DNA of 64,000 nt from Ensifer sp. Root278 (GCF_001429285.1 NZ_LMJJ01000001.1:502565-566564), one strand, 5' to 3'; shown: positions 1 to 8,861, counted from the stretch's first letter. Notes: generated from the sequence alone by a model not told the origin. A program made the numbers and translations.

Positions 1-1592
1 AGGAAATACTCCTCGACCTTGCCGAGTGACATGCCGCCGCGACCGAGCGAGCCGCGCTGGTTGCGTTTGACCATGCGCACGTTCAGCATCGGCGACTCGA
101 CGATGGTGCCGACATTCAGGCGGTATTGTTGCGCCACCAGCGGATTGGAGACGCGGTAGAGCCCGTCCTTGGTCTTGCGGATCCGGGCGTAGCGCTCATA
201 GGTCTTCAGCGCATAACCGCCGGTCGCGACGAAATCGATCACCCGCTCGAAGGTCTCCCAGGCGAGCGTCCTATAGGGCGAGGCACTGGTGATCTCGTCG
301 TAAAGCGACAGCGGGTCGAAAGGCGCGGCACAGGCCATGCCGAGCACGTGCTGGGCGAGCACGTCGAGCGCGCCCTTGCCGACCGGCGGCGTGTCCTGCG
401 CGCCGATATAGTTGGCGTCGAGCGCCGCCTGGCATTCCATCACCTCGAAGCGGTTGGCCGGCACAAGGATCGCCTTCGAGGGTTCATCCATGCGGTGGTT
501 GGCGCGGCCGATGCGCTGGGCGAGGCGGCTCGCGCCTTTCGGCGCACCGACATGCACGACGAGATCGACGTCGCCCCAGTCGATGCCGAGGTCGAGCGTC
601 GAGGTGGCGACGACGGCGCGCAGCCGGTTCTCGGCCATCGCCGCCTCGACCTTGCGGCGCTGGGTGACATCGAGCGAACCGTGATGCAGCGCGATCGGCA
701 GATTGTCGTCGTTGATCGTCCAGAGTTCTTGGAAGAGCAGCTCCGCCTGGCTGCGGGTGTTGACGAAGAGCAGGGTGGTGCCGTGCTCCTTGATCGCGGC
801 GTAGACATCGGCAATGGCGTAGCGCGCCGAGTGCCCGGCCCAGGGCACGTGCTCTTCCGTCTTGAGGATGGAGATCTGCGGGTTGGCGCCGCCTTCGACA
901 AGCACGAGCCCTGCATGGTTGTTCATGTCCGGCTCCTGTGGCGCCAGCCAGCGCTGCAGGTCCATGGGATCGGAAACCGTTGCCGAAAGCCCGATCGTCT
1001 GCACGCTCGGCGCCAGCCGGCGAAGCCGCGCCAGACCGAGGGAGAGGAGATGGCCGCGCTTCGAGGTGACGAGCGAATGCAGCTCGTCGAAGACGACGTA
1101 GCGCAGGTCTTTGAAGAAGCGGGTCGCCTCGCCATTGGCAAGCAGCAGCGCCAGCTGTTCCGGCGTCGTCAGCAATATGTCGGGTGGATTGAGCTTCTGC
1201 CGCTGCCGCTTGGCGGTGGGCGTGTCGCCGGTGCGGTTTTCGATGCGAACCGGCAGGCCCATTTCGCCGACCGGTTTCATCAGGTTGCGCTCGATATCGA
1301 CGGCGAGCGCCTTCAAAGGCGAGATGTAGAGCGTATGGATGCCGACGAAGGCAGAGCCGGGCGGGATCCTGCCGCGGCGAGTGAGATCGACCAGCGACGG
1401 CAGGAAGCCGGCAAGCGTCTTGCCGGCACCGGTCGGTGCGATCAGCAGCGTGCTGTTCCCGGCTTCGGCGCGTGCCAGGAGCTCGAGCTGGTGGGCGCGC
1501 GGCCGCCAGCCCTTCTCGCCGAACCAGCGCAGAAAGGGGGCGGGCAAGGTCAGGGCATCGCCCTGCGGTTCTCTGGAATCGATCCTGTTCAC
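1..1592 (-). CDS. Lhr-type (ligase-associated) DEXH-box ATP-dependent helicase, partial
   Basis: About 530 codons of the amino-terminal part are present, and the gene runs off the left edge. The reading frame carries an SF2 helicase core: a Walker A motif APTGAGKT at about residues 52-59, a DELH box (motif II), an LSAT motif (III), and a C-terminal helicase domain with TSTLDLGIDWG and a QRIGRANHR arginine-finger motif. This combination is typical of large DNA helicases encoded next to a DNA ligase and metallophosphoesterase in alphaproteobacteria. It probably unwinds DNA or RNA:DNA in repair. The GTG at 1590-1592 is the proposed start. The frame stays open upstream, including an in-frame TTG 9 nt earlier, so the exact start is uncertain. 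Ligase and phosphoesterase partners, if present, lie outside the window. Confidence 0.88.
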   Translation of the reverse strand, partial: MNRIDSREPQGDALTLPAPFLRWFGEKGWRPRAHQLELLARAEAGNSTLLIAPTGAGKTLAGFLPSLVDLTRRGRIPPGSAFVGIHTLYISPLKALAVDIERNLMKPVGEMGLPVRIENRTGDTPTAKRQRQKLNPPDILLTTPEQLALLLANGEATRFFKDLRYVVFDELHSLVTSKRGHLLSLGLARLRRLAPSVQTIGLSATVSDPMDLQRWLAPQEPDMNNHAGLVLVEGGANPQISILKTEEHVPWAGHSARYAIADVYAAIKEHGTTLLFVNTRSQAELLFQELWTINDDNLPIALHHGSLDVTQRRKVEAAMAENRLRAVVATSTLDLGIDWGDVDLVVHVGAPKGASRLAQRIGRANHRMDEPSKAILVPANRFEVMECQAALDANYIGAQDTPPVGKGALDVLAQHVLGMACAAPFDPLSLYDEITSASPYRTLAWETFERVIDFVATGGYALKTYERYARIRKTKDGLYRVSNPLVAQQYRLNVGTIVESPMLNVRMVKRNQRGSLGRGGMSLGKVEEYF

Positions 1593-1776
1593 GGAGAACA
1601 AAGGTAGATCAAATCCGTCAAAAGAGAAGCCCGGAAGACTTGCCGCCGGGCGGCACATTGACTCCTGTTCGGAACCGGATCGCCGGCGGCTTCCGCTCCC
1701 CGCATCCGGTCGACGCACCGGCAAAGGGTCGCCTGAGACAGCCGAGCAATCGTTTTCGCGTGACGACTGGACTGAT

Positions 1777-2412
1777 CTAGAGTGCGATGTAGCGATCGGC
1801 GCGGTGGTTGATGGCCACAAACAGGTTGAGCACGACCGCGCCGAGCACCGACCAGGCGACCACCGTGGGCGTCGTCACCCCAAAGGCGATAACGAGCACG
1901 ACCATGTCGATCGCAAGCTGCACGAGGCCGGCGCGAATGCCGAAGCGCTCCTGCAGGTAGATGCCGAGAATGCCGACGCCGCCAAGGCTCGCGCGGTGGC
2001 GATAGAGTGCGAGCAGGCCATAACCGAGCAGCAGGCCGCCAAGCAGCGCTGCCCAGGCCGGCTGGATCGTACCGATCTGGAAGAGGCGCGACTGGATGTC
2101 GGTCAGGAACGAGGTAAGACCGATGGCGATGAAGGTCTTGACCGTGAAAGCCGGGCCGAGCCGCTTCAGCGACAGATAGAAGAACGGCAGGTTGAGCAGG
2201 AAGAAGGCAAGACCGAAATTGATGCCGAACGCATAGTGCAGCAGGAAGGCGACGCCCGCCGTGCTGCCGGTGAGCAGGCCGGCGCTTGCCAGGAAATAGA
2301 GGCCGAGTGCGGCGATCAGGCTGCCGGTGAAGATGCCCTGCAGGTCCTCGACCGCCGTATGCCGGGTCGGGCTGGTGTTCCAGATACCGAAAACGCTGCT
2401 GATCTGAGCCAT
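1777..2412 (-). CDS. YitT family integral membrane protein
   Basis: A 211-residue hydrophobic protein with about five predicted membrane helices and the glycine-rich, paired-helix pattern of the YitT/DUF161 family (for example ALGLYFLASAGLLTGSTAG and LLGGLLLGYGLLALYRH). It lacks the C-terminal DUF2179 domain of longer YitT proteins, so it is a short version. The ATG at 2412 is preferred to an ATG 39 nt upstream because a GAGG ribosome-binding site sits about 8 nt before it. The substrate is unknown. The gene appears monocistronic, with a strong hairpin between it and the upstream same-strand gene. Confidence 0.85.
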   Translation of the reverse strand: MAQISSVFGIWNTSPTRHTAVEDLQGIFTGSLIAALGLYFLASAGLLTGSTAGVAFLLHYAFGINFGLAFFLLNLPFFYLSLKRLGPAFTVKTFIAIGLTSFLTDIQSRLFQIGTIQPAWAALLGGLLLGYGLLALYRHRASLGGVGILGIYLQERFGIRAGLVQLAIDMVVLVIAFGVTTPTVVAWSVLGAVVLNLFVAINHRADRYIAL

Positions 2413-2469
2413 GGCAAAACCTCGATTGCGATGGCCGCAGCAATGCTGCAACGCACAACAATATTCAAG

Positions 2470-2500
2470 AAAAATATGTCAGTAATGCTGACTTATTTTT
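2470..2500 (-). terminator. Hairpin terminator downstream of the methyltransferase gene
   Basis: Arms 2470-2482 and 2488-2500 pair over 13 bp with one mismatch around a 5-nt loop. The outer ends are A-rich on one side and T-rich on the other, so it could end transcription in either direction. It starts 19 nt past the stop of the minus-strand gene ending at 2519. Confidence 0.75.
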
Positions 2501-2518
2501 GCGACTCTGCCTTGCGTT

Positions 2519-3457
2519 TTATGCAGGCTTGCGCGCCAGAAACAGGATGCCGAAAACCGGTTCGCCGGCATCCATGCGGATGACGGTACGCTCGATGGCC
2601 AGCAGCTTCAGCCCGTGCGCCGTGCAGAGGCCGCGAATACAGGCTTCGCTATGGGCGTAGCGCAGCGAGGGGCGCAGCAGAAAATCCACGCCATCGCCCG
2701 CATCCTCGACGGAAAAGGCGAAGTAGCCACCGGCGGCCAGCAGACGGAGCGCGATGTCGAAGACACTGTCGAGATTGCCGAGATACATGAGCACATCGGC
2801 GGCGCTGACGAGATCGGCGCGGGCGGACGCGAAGTTGCCGAAGATGCCGGAAGCTTCCGGCGGGAGCGAAAGATCGGCGCGTGCCAGCCGATCGTAGGTG
2901 GATTTCGCCTCGGCCTTGGCGAGCATGTTGATGGAGATGTCGAAACCTTCAAGGAATTGCGCCTGATCCCGGATGCGTTCGCCGAAGAGGCCGGTGCCGC
3001 AGCCGAGATCCGTCACATGCTCGAAGATGAGGCCCCCGGTGTGGCTTTGGATCAGCGCCGCGAGCTTTTGCGGCACCGTGTAGCCGAGCTTTTCCACCAG
3101 CGCCTGGTCGAAGCGATCGGCATAGTCGTCGAACAGGCGCTCGACATAGAGGCTCGGCGGCTGTTCGGGCACCGCGGCGGCACCGAGAAGCGCCAGCTTC
3201 AGGCCGGCGCCGAAGATGTCCTGAGGGCTCAGCGCCAGGGTTTTTCTGAGCGCGTCGATCGCCGCCTCTTTCCGGCCCGATTTTTCCTCATAGTCCGCGA
3301 GCCGAAACCAGCCGGCTGCCCAGTCCGGCGCCCGTTCCAGCGCCTGTGCCATGAGTTCGGCAGCACTTCCGGGCTCGCCGCCTTCGGCAAGCATTTTTGC
3401 GTAGTCGGCGCGGCGGTCGGCGATCAGGTCGCCGGAGGAGAGCTGGTTGAGCGTCAT
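2519..3457 (-). CDS. TPR-containing class I SAM-dependent methyltransferase
   Basis: 312 residues from the ATG at 3457. The first about 80 residues form TPR-like helices (AAELMAQALERAPDWAAGWF, then KEAAIDALRKTLALSP). A Rossmann methyltransferase domain follows, with SAM motif I VTDLGCGTGLFG and an acidic motif II FDISINMLAKA. The fold and TPR fusion match a family of small-molecule or protein methyltransferases common in rhizobia. The substrate is not evident. The frame continues further upstream, but that sequence has no conserved character and no ribosome-binding site. Confidence 0.8.
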   Translation of the reverse strand: MTLNQLSSGDLIADRRADYAKMLAEGGEPGSAAELMAQALERAPDWAAGWFRLADYEEKSGRKEAAIDALRKTLALSPQDIFGAGLKLALLGAAAVPEQPPSLYVERLFDDYADRFDQALVEKLGYTVPQKLAALIQSHTGGLIFEHVTDLGCGTGLFGERIRDQAQFLEGFDISINMLAKAEAKSTYDRLARADLSLPPEASGIFGNFASARADLVSAADVLMYLGNLDSVFDIALRLLAAGGYFAFSVEDAGDGVDFLLRPSLRYAHSEACIRGLCTAHGLKLLAIERTVIRMDAGEPVFGILFLARKPA

Positions 3458-3619
3458 CAATGTGAGATATCGGTTGCGATCAGCGCTTCTGACGCCGGAT
3501 GCTGCAAAACACAAGCGGAATCTGGCTGAAACCGAGAGCTTGGGCGCTGTGCAAGGTCTGGCCGACTTGCGACGCTGCCGATCGCGGCTTATGTGAAGAC
3601 AAACAGGAGAAGTTCGCGG

Positions 3620-3886
3620 ATGTCGGACGGAATGAACAGATTTTTGGGTGACTCGCCGCTGCGGGTGCTGGTCAAGCTCGTCGTGGTGTCGATCCTCGTC
3701 GGCTTCGTCATGACCGTCTTCGGCTGGTATCCGACCGACATCTATTTCGCGGTCCGCAACTTCCTGCTCGACCTCTGGTACACCGGCTTTGCCGCACTTG
3801 GCCGGGTGGGCGACTATCTGCTGCTCGGTGCGGCGATCGTCGTTCCGGCCTTCGTGATCCTGCGTGTTATGAGCTACCGGCGCTGA
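3620..3886 (+). CDS. DUF6460 small membrane protein
   Basis: 88 residues from the ATG at 3620, which follows an AGGAGA ribosome-binding site at 3605-3610. Two hydrophobic helices are evident (LVKLVVVSILVGFVMTVFGW and YLLLGAAIVVPAFVILRVM), separated by an amphipathic segment containing the WYPTDIYF motif. This matches the DUF6460 family of Rhizobiales inner-membrane proteins of unknown function. The stop overlaps the start of the following lipoprotein gene, so the two are translationally coupled. Confidence 0.75.
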   Translation: MSDGMNRFLGDSPLRVLVKLVVVSILVGFVMTVFGWYPTDIYFAVRNFLLDLWYTGFAALGRVGDYLLLGAAIVVPAFVILRVMSYRR

Positions 3887-4392
3887 TGATGCACGACCGG
3901 TTTCTCTTGATCGAACGCCGCGGCCTGCTGCGTGCAACCGCCATCCTCTCGCTCGGCGCGCTTGCCGGCTGCACGACGTCCCAACTGCTGACGCCCGATA
4001 GTGGCACTGGCAGCGACCAGACCGAGGCGAGCCTCGGCTACGTCAACAAGCTGCGCAAGGGCAAGGGGCTGACGGAGCTCGTGGCGGACCACGCGGCCTC
4101 GGTCGCCGCGATGAACCAGGCGGCGCGCATGGCACGGGTCGGCAAGATGCAGCATCTGATCGGCTGGAACGACAGTTTCTACGACCGGATGAAGGGCCAG
4201 GGCGTGACGCTTCCGGCAGCCGAAAACATCGCCATGGGCCAGGACGACGCCGAACGCGCCTATGATGCCTGGTACAAGTCGCCCAAGCATCTGGAAAACA
4301 TGCTCGGTAACTATCGCGGTCTCGGCGTTGCCGTCGCCCAGAACGCTTCATCCGGCAACCGCCCCTTCTGGGCCATGGTGCTGTCGGCCTGA
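3886..4392 (+). CDS. CAP (SCP/PR-1) domain lipoprotein
   Basis: 168 residues, starting in the TGATGATG overlap with the preceding gene. The N-terminus has a signal segment ending in a lipobox (LSLGALAGC), so the mature protein should be lipid-anchored at Cys29 or nearby. The remainder is a CAP domain: NKLRKGKGLTELVADHAASVAA, a MQHLIGWNDSF region and AENIAMGQDDAERAYDAWYKSPKH. Bacterial CAP proteins of this size are envelope proteins whose activity is poorly defined. The operon with a DUF6460 membrane protein suggests a joint envelope role, which is inference. Confidence 0.85.
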   Translation: MMHDRFLLIERRGLLRATAILSLGALAGCTTSQLLTPDSGTGSDQTEASLGYVNKLRKGKGLTELVADHAASVAAMNQAARMARVGKMQHLIGWNDSFYDRMKGQGVTLPAAENIAMGQDDAERAYDAWYKSPKHLENMLGNYRGLGVAVAQNASSGNRPFWAMVLSA

Positions 4393-4424
4393 TTCGGCCT
4401 TAGCGGACATCTGAACCGCACCTG

Positions 4425-4605
4425 GCCCCTCATCCCCTGCCGGGACCTTCTCCCCGCAGGCGGGGAGAAGGCAGGTTGCCGCACCCCCTCTATCCCCAGC
4501 AACCATGCGATTGGACTGCTCTTCCGATAGCGGCTCGGGATGCGGTGTTGCGGCTTGTCCACGTCCCCTCTCTCCGCTTGCGGGGAGAGGGCTAGGGTGA
4601 GGGGC
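4425..4605. repeat. Rhizobial intergenic mosaic/palindromic repeat element (RIME-like)
   Basis: This fills most of the gene-free stretch 4393-4712. It is bounded by an imperfect terminal inverted repeat (4425-4436 against 4595-4605). Inside are two GC-rich palindromes: 4446-4471 (12-bp perfect arms, 2-nt loop) and 4566-4591 (12-bp arms, one mismatch). Such paired palindromes are widespread between genes in Rhizobiales. The first hairpin may also stop transcription after the CAP gene. The rest of the stretch holds nothing recognised except the promoter region expected for the MATE gene. Confidence 0.7.
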
Positions 4606-4712
4606 TACTTGCGCGCTGAAACCTTTTCGTCGCAACTGCTCGGCGCGCTTGCATCCTCCCATGCACTTTCCCTAAAACGGTCGTCACTCACCCATAACGC
4701 CCGGACCGTTCG

Positions 4713-6068
4713 ATGACCGCCTCTCCCGCCTCGCCGAACGATCCCGCCGGCGCCTTTCACGTCACCCATCGGCTGATCCTGGCGATTGCGCTGCCGATGA
4801 CGCTCGGCTTCCTGACGACGCCCTTGCTGGGTCTGGTCGATACGGCTGTTATCGGCCGCATGGGGCAGGCGACGCTGCTCGCGGGGCTCGCGATCGGCGC
4901 CATCATATTCGACCTGATCTTTACCACCTTCAATTTCCTGCGCGCCGGCACGACCGGCCTCGTTGCTCAGGCCTATGGCCGTGGTGACAGACGTGAGCAG
5001 CAGGCGGTGTTCTGGCGGTCGCTTACGATCGCGCTTGTCTGCGGCACGGTCAGCGTTCTCATTTCACCTCTTCTGCTATCCGGCGGCCTCTGGCTGATGG
5101 GACCGGAGCCGGAGGTGGCGGCCGTCACCAGCACCTACTTTCTCTGTCGTATCATTTCGGCACCGGCAGCCCTTGCGAACTACGCCATCCTCGGCTTCGT
5201 GCTTGGCCGCGGCGAAGGCACCATCGGTCTGATGCTGCAGACGCTGATCAATGGCATTAACATCGTGCTGTCGATCCTGCTCGGTCTCGTCCTTGGCTGG
5301 GGCGTGATGGGGGTCGCACTTGCCACCGTCACAGGCGAGGTGATCGGGGCGCTTGCCGGCTTTGCGATCGTCTATGGCCGTTTCGACCGCAACGATGCGC
5401 CGGGCTGGGCGCTGATCTTCGATCGCGAGCGATTGAAGCCGCTCTTCGGCCTCAACCGCGACATCATGATCCGCTCCTTCGTGCTGCTCGCTGCCTTTAC
5501 GCTGATGACGCGCATCGGCACGGCCTTTGGGCCGGTGACGCTTGCGGCAAACGCGGTGCTGATGACGATCTTCCTGGTCGCCGGCTACTATCTCGACGGC
5601 CTCGCCAACGCCGCCGAGCAATTGATCGGCCGCTCGATCGGTGCCCGCTACCGGCCAGCCTTCGATCGCGCGCTACGCCTGACGGCTGCCTGGTCGCTGG
5701 GGCTCGCCTTGGTCACCACCATCGTCCTTCTGCTTTTCGGCGATCGGCTCATCAATCTGTTGACGACGGCCGCCGATGTCCGCGTGGCCGCTTACGAGTA
5801 TCTGCCCTGGGCGGCTGTCACTGCGACCACCGGCGCGCTCGCCTTTCTGATGGATGGCGTCTTCATCGGCGCCACCTGGTCGCGCGAAATGCGCAACATG
5901 ATGGTCGCGGCCTTTGTCGGCTACGCGGCGGTGCTGGCTGTGCTCGTGCCCGTCTTCGGCAATCACGGGCTTTGGGCCGGCCTCAATCTCTTCCTGCTGC
6001 TGCGCGGCCTGTTCCTGCTTTCGAGAATTCCCTCGAAGGCGCGTCAGACCTTCCGGCCGGCCCAGTAG
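4713..6068 (+). CDS. MATE family efflux transporter (DinF-like)
   Basis: 451 residues with about 12 membrane helices. The N-terminal MATE signature ALPMTLGFLTTPLLGLVDTA is followed by VIGRMGQATLLAGLAIGAII and FNFLRAGTTGLVAQAYGRGD. The second half repeats this pattern (DIMIRSFVLLAAFTLMTRIG, then YLDGLANAAEQLIGRSIGAR). This is typical of the DinF subgroup, which exports cationic drugs or metabolites in exchange for Na+ or H+. The 3' end overlaps the 3' end of pyrD, on the opposite strand, by 25 bp. Confidence 0.92.
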   Translation: MTASPASPNDPAGAFHVTHRLILAIALPMTLGFLTTPLLGLVDTAVIGRMGQATLLAGLAIGAIIFDLIFTTFNFLRAGTTGLVAQAYGRGDRREQQAVFWRSLTIALVCGTVSVLISPLLLSGGLWLMGPEPEVAAVTSTYFLCRIISAPAALANYAILGFVLGRGEGTIGLMLQTLINGINIVLSILLGLVLGWGVMGVALATVTGEVIGALAGFAIVYGRFDRNDAPGWALIFDRERLKPLFGLNRDIMIRSFVLLAAFTLMTRIGTAFGPVTLAANAVLMTIFLVAGYYLDGLANAAEQLIGRSIGARYRPAFDRALRLTAAWSLGLALVTTIVLLLFGDRLINLLTTAADVRVAAYEYLPWAAVTATTGALAFLMDGVFIGATWSREMRNMMVAAFVGYAAVLAVLVPVFGNHGLWAGLNLFLLLRGLFLLSRIPSKARQTFRPAQ

Positions 6069-7129
6069 TCGAGGCGGCTGTCTCTGATATCGCGGATCGA
6101 GCTGAGCCGCTCACGGTCGCAGAGATCGGAAAGGCCACGCACGATGCGGCCGGGCAGCGCGGGGCCTTCATAGACCATGCAGGAATAGAGCTGGACCAGA
6201 TCGGCGCCGGCGCGGATTTTTTCTGCCGCGGTCTCGGCCGAACTGACGCCACCGACACCGATGATCGGCAGATTTGGTCCGACGCGCTTGCGCATGCGGG
6301 CAAGTGCCGCGGTCGACTTCTCGAAGAGCGGCTTGCCGGAGAGGCCACCGGCTTCCTTCGCCTGGTTCTGGTCCTTCAAGCCTTCGCGTGAAAGCGTCGT
6401 GTTGGAGACGATCAGGCCGTCGAGATTGTGGGCGAGAACTTCGGCTGCGATGTCGTCCATGCCCTCTTCCGTCAGATCGGGCGCGATCTTGAGGAACACC
6501 GGAACGTACCGGTTGCTACGGCGGGCTTCCTCGTCGCGAGCGGCGAGCACGGCGGACAGCAGGGCGGCGAGGCTCTCGCGCGCCTGCAGGTCGCGCAGGC
6601 CCGGCGTGTTCGGCGAGGAGATGTTGGCGGTGAAATAGCGGGCGACCGAATAGAAGGCGTGAATGCCGTTCACATAGTCGGCAACGCGGTCGGCACTGTC
6701 CTTGTTGGCGCCGATATTGACGCCGATCAGCGCAGCGCGCGAGCAGGCCTTGAGCCGCGCCAGCGCCGCGCCATGACCCTCGTTGTTGAAGCCGAGGCGG
6801 TTGATGACGGCCTCGTCCTCGACCAGCCGGAAAATGCGCGGCTTGTCGTTGCCGGACTGCGGTTTCGGTGTGACGGTGCCGATTTCGGTAAAACCAAAAC
6901 CGATCTTCAGGAGCGCTTCCGGCACCTCGGCGTTCTTGTCGTAGCCGGCCGCCATGCCGATCGGGTTTGGGAACTCGATGCCGGCGACCGTCTGGGAAAG
7001 CCGCTTGTCGGCCTTGGAAGGACAGCTGGGCACGAGCCCGGTCTTCAGCGCCTTGATCGACAGGCCGTGCGCGGCCTCAGGATCGAACAGGAAGAGGCCG
7101 CGGCGGGCGAGATTGGTAAGCGGATTCAT
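6044..7129 (-). CDS. pyrD: Dihydroorotate dehydrogenase (quinone), class 2
   Basis: 361 residues. Oxidises dihydroorotate to orotate with FMN and passes electrons to quinone, the fourth step of pyrimidine synthesis. The class 2 membrane-associating N-terminus is present (LFLFDPEAAHGLSIKALKTG). The FMN and substrate motifs GMAAGYDKNAEVPEALLKIG, NRLGFNNEGH, NISSPNTPGLRDLQ, VFLKIAPDLTEEG, NTTLSR and IIGVGGVSSAETAAEKIRAG are all seen. The catalytic base serine is expected in the NISSPNTPGL loop. The start overlaps the stop of the DUF952 gene by ATGA, so both are probably one transcript. Confidence 0.96.
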   Translation of the reverse strand: MNPLTNLARRGLFLFDPEAAHGLSIKALKTGLVPSCPSKADKRLSQTVAGIEFPNPIGMAAGYDKNAEVPEALLKIGFGFTEIGTVTPKPQSGNDKPRIFRLVEDEAVINRLGFNNEGHGAALARLKACSRAALIGVNIGANKDSADRVADYVNGIHAFYSVARYFTANISSPNTPGLRDLQARESLAALLSAVLAARDEEARRSNRYVPVFLKIAPDLTEEGMDDIAAEVLAHNLDGLIVSNTTLSREGLKDQNQAKEAGGLSGKPLFEKSTAALARMRKRVGPNLPIIGVGGVSSAETAAEKIRAGADLVQLYSCMVYEGPALPGRIVRGLSDLCDRERLSSIRDIRDSRLDYWAGRKV

Positions 7130-7473
7130 GCGTCAAGTTCCGGGAAGATATGCGAGCCATCGGCGCCAAGCGGCAGGGGCTTTTCCCAGACCACGGCGGA
7201 GAGGAAGAGGGGTGCATAGAGATGCGGGAAGAGGGCGCCGCCGCGCGAGGGTTCGTAGACCAGTTCCACGCCGAGCGCGTCGCCGTCAACGGCGACCAAA
7301 AGTAGGCCTTCCTGTCCCTCGAAATGCCGCGCTGCCGTCTCCAGGGCCTGTTCGGCGGTGGAGAAATGGATGAAGCCGTCAGCAAGGTCGACGGGTGCGC
7401 CGTCGAAGCGTCCGCTGCGCTTGGCTTCCTGCCACAGCGAGGTCGGAACGATCTTGTAGATGATGGAACCCAT
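7126..7473 (-). CDS. DUF952 family protein
   Basis: 115 residues from the ATG at 7473. It begins IIYKIVPTSLWQEAKRSGRF and contains DGFIHFSTAEQALETAARHF and a C-terminal FPHLYAPLFLSAVVWEKPLP, all typical of DUF952, a small cytosolic family related to glutathione S-transferase-like domains with no assigned reaction. It lies directly upstream of pyrD with a 4-bp overlap, an arrangement common in rhizobia. This start is used because the extra 15 upstream residues are arginine-rich and not family-like. Confidence 0.85.
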   Translation of the reverse strand: MGSIIYKIVPTSLWQEAKRSGRFDGAPVDLADGFIHFSTAEQALETAARHFEGQEGLLLVAVDGDALGVELVYEPSRGGALFPHLYAPLFLSAVVWEKPLPLGADGSHIFPELDA

Positions 7474-7642
7474 TGTGCCCGTCTGCCCCCGTAATCTTCT
7501 GTCGTGGCCTTGCCGCAAATATCAGCGATTGTCCATCGCAGAAGGACGTCGATTCGCGCATAATCCTTGGTGAAGATCGATTTCGCTCTTCCCGTTCATG
7601 TGCCGGGCGTCATCTGGCAAGGACCGCAACGGAGAGGACGTC

Positions 7643-8062
7643 ATGAGAAAAGCTACAGTCGCACTTCTGATCGGAGCCGGCCTGGCATTCGCCGGCATCG
7701 CCTCGGCGCAGGATCCGGCGCCCGGCCGCTACAGCATGCAGAAATCCGAGACCGGCATTGCCCGGCTCGACACGCAAACCGGCGAAGTGTCGCTCTGCCA
7801 GGAAAGGAGCGGCGAGCTCGTCTGCCGCATGGCAGCCGACGAACGCTCCGCGCTCGAGCTGGAGATCGAGCTTTTGACCAAACGGGTAGAGACCTTGGAA
7901 AAGGCCGTTAAATCCGGTGAAAGCGTCGCGAAACCGAACCTTCCGACCGACGAAGAGATTGACCGGACAATGGGCATCATGGAAAGAATGATGCGTAAGT
8001 TCATGGATATCGTGAAGGATCTCGAAGGCAGCGACCCCGCGACGGAGCCGCAGAAGACCTGA
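7643..8062 (+). CDS. Small exported protein of unknown function
   Basis: 139 residues from the ATG at 7643, preceded by a strong GGAGAGGA ribosome-binding site. A Sec signal peptide is clear (KATVALLIGAGLAFAGIASA, cleavage after ASAQ or nearby). The mature part has a short region with two cysteines (SLCQERSGELVCRM) and then a charged helical, probably coiled-coil, stretch of about 40 residues (LELEIELLTKRVETLEKAVK). It should be periplasmic. No family function is recognised. It lies 81 bp upstream of the response-regulator gene on the same strand. Confidence 0.75.
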   Translation: MRKATVALLIGAGLAFAGIASAQDPAPGRYSMQKSETGIARLDTQTGEVSLCQERSGELVCRMAADERSALELEIELLTKRVETLEKAVKSGESVAKPNLPTDEEIDRTMGIMERMMRKFMDIVKDLEGSDPATEPQKT

Positions 8063-8143
8063 GACGCCGGAACGGCCATGCGGGATGCGGATCGGCGCGT
8101 GGAGGCGCGCAGGTCGCAGACCGGGCTCTTGGGAGGGAGCGAC

Positions 8144-8794
8144 ATGACGCCGGACATGACCATCATCATCGCGGACGATCACCCGCTGTTTCGTGGCGCC
8201 ATGCGCCAGGCCCTGAGCGGGATGGACGGCGCGCCCGCCATCGTCGAGGCAGTTGATTTCGCCGCCGCGCGCAAGACTGCAGCCGATTACCCGGATGCCG
8301 ATCTCCTTCTTCTGGACCTGACGATGCCTGGCGTCAGCGGCCTTTCCGGCCTGATTGCGCTTCGCGCCGAGTTTCCGAGCCTGCCGGTCATGGTGGTTTC
8401 CGCCCATGACGATCCGGCGACGATCCACCGCGCGCTCGACCTCGGGGCGTCCGGCTTCCTCTCAAAGTCGGCCGGTATCGAAGAGATCCGCGAGGGTATC
8501 GAGAAGGTCATGGCCGGTGAGGTTTTCGTGCCGGCGGGCTACGACGACGCGCAGGAGTACGAACCGGAAGTCGCCGATCTGCTCCAGCGGCTTCAGACGC
8601 TGACGCCGCAGCAGTCACGCGTCCTCAGCATGCTGGGCGAAGGCCTGCTCAACAAGCAGATCGCCTATGAGCTCGGCGTCTCCGAGGCGACCATCAAGGC
8701 GCATGTCTCGGCGATCCTGTTGAAGCTCAATGTCGACAGCCGCACCCAGGCGGTGATCCAGCTTTCGAAGATCGGCACCGTCGCCGCCGCCTGA
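8144..8794 (+). CDS. LuxR/NarL-type response regulator (CrbR/ErdR-like)
   Basis: 216 residues from the ATG at 8144, following a GGGAGGGAG ribosome-binding site. The receiver domain has the acidic pair DD11-12, the phosphoacceptor Asp58 in LLLLDLTMPG and Lys108 in FLSKSAG. The C-terminal GerE helix-turn-helix reads LTPQQSRVLSMLGEGLLNKQ and YELGVSEATIKAHVSAILLK. It converges on a gene for an SSF-linked hybrid kinase 67 bp away. That pairing matches the CrbS/CrbR (MxtR/ErdR) systems, in which the regulator activates acetyl-CoA synthetase. The functional assignment is by analogy. Confidence 0.88.
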   Translation: MTPDMTIIIADDHPLFRGAMRQALSGMDGAPAIVEAVDFAAARKTAADYPDADLLLLDLTMPGVSGLSGLIALRAEFPSLPVMVVSAHDDPATIHRALDLGASGFLSKSAGIEEIREGIEKVMAGEVFVPAGYDDAQEYEPEVADLLQRLQTLTPQQSRVLSMLGEGLLNKQIAYELGVSEATIKAHVSAILLKLNVDSRTQAVIQLSKIGTVAAA

Positions 8795-8861
8795 GGCGGT
8801 CAATCGAGCACTGCGGCAGCATACGTCTAATGCAGGCGCGTTGCCGCAACGCCGAAGCAGC

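Noticed and set aside
126-1607. 493-codon plus-strand open frame over the helicase
   Set aside because: The minus strand carries Walker A, DELH and QRIGR helicase motifs. The plus-strand translation has none.
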